Positions 61,705 to 64,000 of a stretch of 64,000 nt of DNA are shown here, in pieces. Made by a program: the position numbers and the translations under genes. A model generated the notes under the pieces. That model ran no database searches, had not been told where the DNA came from, and was given only the letters and a program-made list of their open reading frames with translations. Source of the stretch: Kutzneria chonburiensis. Its GTDB lineage: Bacteria > Actinomycetota > Actinomycetes > Mycobacteriales > Pseudonocardiaceae. Each line of letters opens with the position of its first letter. Within the stretch, counting starts at the first letter, position 1. The stretch lies in NCBI RefSeq assembly GCF_028622115.1, contig NZ_CP097263.1, positions 5,704,001-5,768,000 on the forward strand. Direction: 5' to 3'.

Positions 61705-62763
61705 ATGCTTTCTCGTCTCGGCCCCTTGCTCTGTGTCGCGCTGTTGGCGCTGCCTGTCACCGCGCAGGCGGCACCGACCGCGCCGTCTCCCGCGTTCAAG
61801 TGGGTCACTGAGGCGTCCGCGACACTCGACCACTGGTACAACCCGGACGACGGCCGCTACCGCACGACGCAGTGGTGGAACACGGCCAACGCGCTCCAGG
61901 CCCAGCTGGTCGCGTCCAGCCTGCTCGGCAACGACCTGGGCGAGCAGCGTGCGAACAACACGTACAACCAGAACGTCGGCACCTGGTTCCGCAACGACTA
62001 CTACGACGACGAGGGTTGGTGGGGCCTGACCTGGGTGCAGGCCTACGACCAGACCCGCGAGCAGCGCTACCTGGTCGCGGCCGAGTCGCTGTTCACCGAC
62101 ATGGCCGGCGGCTGGGACCTGACCTGCGGCGGCGGCATCTGGTGGTCGAAGAACCGGGACTACAAGAACGCCATCCCCAACGAGCTGTTCCTGTCACTGG
62201 CCGCCGCGCTGGCCCTGCGCACCACCGGTGCGGCCGCGGCCAACTACCAGCGCTGGGCCGAGCTGGAGTGGGACTGGTTCGCGCACACCGGCATGATCAA
62301 TGCTCAGGGTCTGGTCAACGACGGGCTGACCGACGACTGCCACAACAACGGGCGTACCACGTGGACCTACAACCAGGGCGTGGTGCTGGGCGGGCTGGCC
62401 GACCTGTACCGGCTGACCGGCCACCGGGATCTGTTGCAGTCGGCCACCTCCATCGCCAACGCCGCGATGACCAGGCTCACCGATGGGAACGGTGTGCTTC
62501 ATGAGTCGTGTGAGGCCAAACGGTGCGACGTGGACCAGACCCAGTTCAAGGGGATCTTCGTGCGGAACCTGGTGGCGCTCAACGAGGTCGCGCCGTCATC
62601 GGCCTACACCGCGTTCGCCGTGCGCAACGCGCTGGCCGTGTGGAAGACCCGCAACCAGGCCAACCAGCTGGGTCTGTTCTGGAGTGGACCGTTCGACACC
62701 GCCGACGCCAGCCGCCAGAGCTCCGCACTGGACTGCCTCAACTCGGCCCTGCGCCTGAGTTAG
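61705..62763 (+). CDS. Secreted GH76 alpha-1,6-mannanase-like enzyme
   Basis: 352-residue glycoside hydrolase family 76 member, endo-alpha-1,6-mannanase type acting on mannans outside the cell. Signal peptide (LGPLLCVALLALPVTAQA) to about residue 22. The catalytic Asp-Asp pair is Asp101-Asp102 in NDYYDDEGWWGL, with WWSKNRDYKNAIPNELF and WTYNQGVVLGGLADLY as family helices. Substrate may be fungal cell-wall mannan or mycobacterial-type glycans. It is 18 bases after the aminotransferase but the ATG lacks a strong overlap, so it could have its own promoter. Confidence 0.9.
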   Translation: MLSRLGPLLCVALLALPVTAQAAPTAPSPAFKWVTEASATLDHWYNPDDGRYRTTQWWNTANALQAQLVASSLLGNDLGEQRANNTYNQNVGTWFRNDYYDDEGWWGLTWVQAYDQTREQRYLVAAESLFTDMAGGWDLTCGGGIWWSKNRDYKNAIPNELFLSLAAALALRTTGAAAANYQRWAELEWDWFAHTGMINAQGLVNDGLTDDCHNNGRTTWTYNQGVVLGGLADLYRLTGHRDLLQSATSIANAAMTRLTDGNGVLHESCEAKRCDVDQTQFKGIFVRNLVALNEVAPSSAYTAFAVRNALAVWKTRNQANQLGLFWSGPFDTADASRQSSALDCLNSALRLS

Positions 62764-62851
62764 CCCGGGCTCAGTTAACGCTTGGAAGGGGGCCTTCCTG
62801 CACTCGGAGTGGAGGAAGGCCCCTTCCAAGCGTCAGTCCTGCGCCTGAGTT
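62748..62851. repeat. Hairpin element flanked by 14-bp direct repeats
   Basis: CCTGCGCCTGAGTT occurs at 62748-62761 (end of the GH76 gene) and 62838-62851. Between them a long hairpin spans about 62776-62832: cgcttGGAAGGGGGCCTTCCT pairs with aGGAAGGCCCCTTCCaagcg, with one mismatch and a loop of about 13 bases. The core matches the hairpins at 13620 and 13683. Could be a small mobile/MITE-like element with target-site duplication, or simply a terminator. Confidence 0.6.
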
Positions 62852-62865
62852 GATTGGCGCGTCAG

Positions 62866-63150
62866 TCAATTCACGATCGGCTGGGTCAGGGTGTCGATGG
62901 TGTCGCCGGGCGGCAGCTCGGCGCTGCGCTGCGCCGGCACCGGGGTCGACTCGGCCCGGTTGATCACGACCACGTTGGCCATCGGGTCGGGCTCGTCGGT
63001 CAGCATCGGCGACAGCGAGCGGGCCACCGCCTTGAGCCGGCGCAGCCGCCGCGCCACCAGGAAGCCGATGAACCGCGGCGAGGTGAGCCACCAGCCCAGC
63101 AGGAGGCCGGCCGCGGCGATCGCGGACAGCAGGACCAGCTCGAACCGCAC
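62866..63150 (-). CDS. Small membrane protein of unknown function
   Basis: 94 residues: one N-terminal membrane helix (LVLLSAIAAAGLLLGWWLTS), a basic stretch (ARRLRRLKAVARSL) and a Pro/Thr-rich tail. GTG 63150 has GGAAGGGG just upstream. Similar small proteins occur next to cobN in Pseudonocardiaceae (from memory), but function is not known. Confidence 0.65.
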   Translation of the reverse strand: MRFELVLLSAIAAAGLLLGWWLTSPRFIGFLVARRLRRLKAVARSLSPMLTDEPDPMANVVVINRAESTPVPAQRSAELPPGDTIDTLTQPIVN

Positions 63151-63209
63151 GGCGCACCCCTTCCCCAGTGACGGACCCGACCCTGTCTGGTACGGCGGCC
63201 GAGGTCCTC

Positions 63210-63249
63210 GGGTTCACCGCCGCGGCATGGTCTCCGCGGCGGCGAACCC
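63210..63249. terminator. Hairpin after cobN
   Basis: gggttcaCCGCCGCGG (63210-63225) pairs with CCGCGGCGGcgaaccc (63234-63249), one mismatch, 8-base loop. It lies 80 bases beyond the cobN stop on the minus strand and before the small membrane protein, the likely cobN terminator. Confidence 0.55.
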
Positions 63250-63329
63250 GCTGTGCGCTCCCTGTCATTAAAGGACCTTTGGCGGGGAAATGCGCGTGAA
63301 GTCACCGGTCTGGGGTCAAACGGCGCGCG

Positions 63330-64000
63330 TTATTCCTCCAACTGGCCTTCCAGTTCCAGATAGACCGTACGCAGTTGGTCGAGAACGGTCTCGTCCGGTT
63401 GCGACCACAGTCCCCGATCGGCTGCTTCCAACAGGCGCTCCGTCACGCCGCGCAGTGCCCACGGGTTCGACGTGCGCATGAAGTCCTGAACTTCCTTGTC
63501 GAAAACGTAGGATTCTGCAAGTTGCGCGTACATCCAGTCGTCGACAACACCGGCCGTGGCGTCGAAACCGAACAGGTAGTCCACTGTGGCCGCCAGCTCG
63601 AATGCACCCTTGTAACCATGTCGACGCATGGCCGATATCCAGCGGGGGTTGACAACGCGGGCCCGGAACACGCGCTTGGTCTCCTCGCCGAGGGTGCGCG
63701 TGCGGACCGCGTGCGGCACCGCCGAGTCGCCGACGTAGGCCGCCGGGTTGTCGCCGGTCAGCGACCGCACCATGGCCACCATGCCGCCGTGGTACTGGAA
63801 ATAGTCGTCCGAATCGGCGATGTCGTGCTCACGCGTGTCCACGTTCTTGGCCGCCACCTGGATCCGGCGGTACGCGGTCTCCATGTCGGCACGGGCCTGC
63901 GTGCCGTCGAGGCCGCGGCCGTAGGCGTAGCCGCCCCAGGTGGCGTAGACCTCGGCCAGATCGCCGTCGTCACGCCAGTTCCGGGAGTCGATCAGCGGCA
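63330..64000 (-). CDS. cobN: Cobaltochelatase subunit CobN, C-terminal part
   Basis: About 222 residues of the C-terminus; the gene continues past the right edge on the minus strand. Visible: ATWGGYAYGRGLDGTQARADMETAYRRIQVAAKNVDTREHDIADSDDYFQYHGGM, TKRVFRARVVNPRWISAMRRHGYKGAFELAATVDYLFGFDATAGVVDDWMY, and the C-terminal ERLLEAADRGLW, all typical CobN. It inserts Co(II) into hydrogenobyrinic acid a,c-diamide together with the ChlI-ChlD-type subunit at 45.6-47.5 kb, 16 kb away on the same strand but in a separate transcript. Confidence 0.95.
   Translation of the reverse strand, partial: PLIDSRNWRDDGDLAEVYATWGGYAYGRGLDGTQARADMETAYRRIQVAAKNVDTREHDIADSDDYFQYHGGMVAMVRSLTGDNPAAYVGDSAVPHAVRTRTLGEETKRVFRARVVNPRWISAMRRHGYKGAFELAATVDYLFGFDATAGVVDDWMYAQLAESYVFDKEVQDFMRTSNPWALRGVTERLLEAADRGLWSQPDETVLDQLRTVYLELEGQLEE

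Overview
The window is high-GC (about 70%) DNA with dense, strand-switching genes, many GTG starts and ATGA/GTGA stop-start overlaps. Gene content points to an actinobacterium, most likely of the Pseudonocardiaceae (inference): a glycine-rich IF-2, an actinobacterial NusA without acidic C-terminal repeats, WhiJ-like XRE/DUF5753 regulators, a DUF574-type methyltransferase, a stand-alone condensation domain, and a cobalamin pathway using CobN plus a ChlI-ChlD-type subunit. I saw no rRNA, tRNA, CRISPR array, transposase or prophage.

Layout. 0.1-5.3 kb: MFS and MATE exporters, an APH-family kinase coupled to a GNAT acetyltransferase, and a secreted GH18 chitinase with a DasR-type operator. 5.4-12.5 kb (minus): the conserved translation/transcription block rimP-nusA-ylxR-infB-DUF503-rbfA-nrnA. 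12.7-16.1 kb: lipoprotein/DUF4439 pair, a tandem repeat, a class V aminotransferase and YjbQ. 16.3-24.9 kb: a large LuxR-type (LAL) ATPase regulator followed by a translationally coupled four-gene operon: alpha/beta hydrolase, GMC flavoprotein with an extra C-terminal domain, patatin lipase, condensation domain. This is the best candidate for an undescribed system here. 25-30.5 kb: hydrolase, XRE/DUF6879/small-protein module, two secreted proteins, YaaA. 30.6-36.5 kb: degenerate PAS-GGDEF-EAL protein with a methyltransferase, RIO-type kinase, DEAD-box helicase.

36.6-47.7 kb (minus): a cobalamin biosynthesis operon headed by a B12 riboswitch: chelatase, cobO, cobB, cobI, cobM, cobL, cbiG, a three-gene BON/small membrane/small secreted insert, cobH, cysG. 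The cobN C-terminus lies at the right edge (63.3-64 kb). 47.7-57.5 kb: secreted GDSL esterase, TetR with twin operators facing a quinone oxidoreductase, aldo/keto reductase facing an AraC regulator, bioF, a paralogous pair of small secreted proteins, two trypsin-like proteases and a LysE exporter. 57.7-62.8 kb: TetR-P450-hydrolase-aminotransferase operon and a secreted GH76 enzyme.

Eight genes carry nine apparent frameshifts (GNAT, GMC, condensation domain twice, DUF6879, FN3 lipoprotein, RIO kinase, chelatase, hydrolase at 59.6 kb). Every one is consistent with exactly one missing base, and most sit in or next to G or C runs. This looks like systematic homopolymer under-calling rather than gene decay, so these genes are probably intact in the organism.
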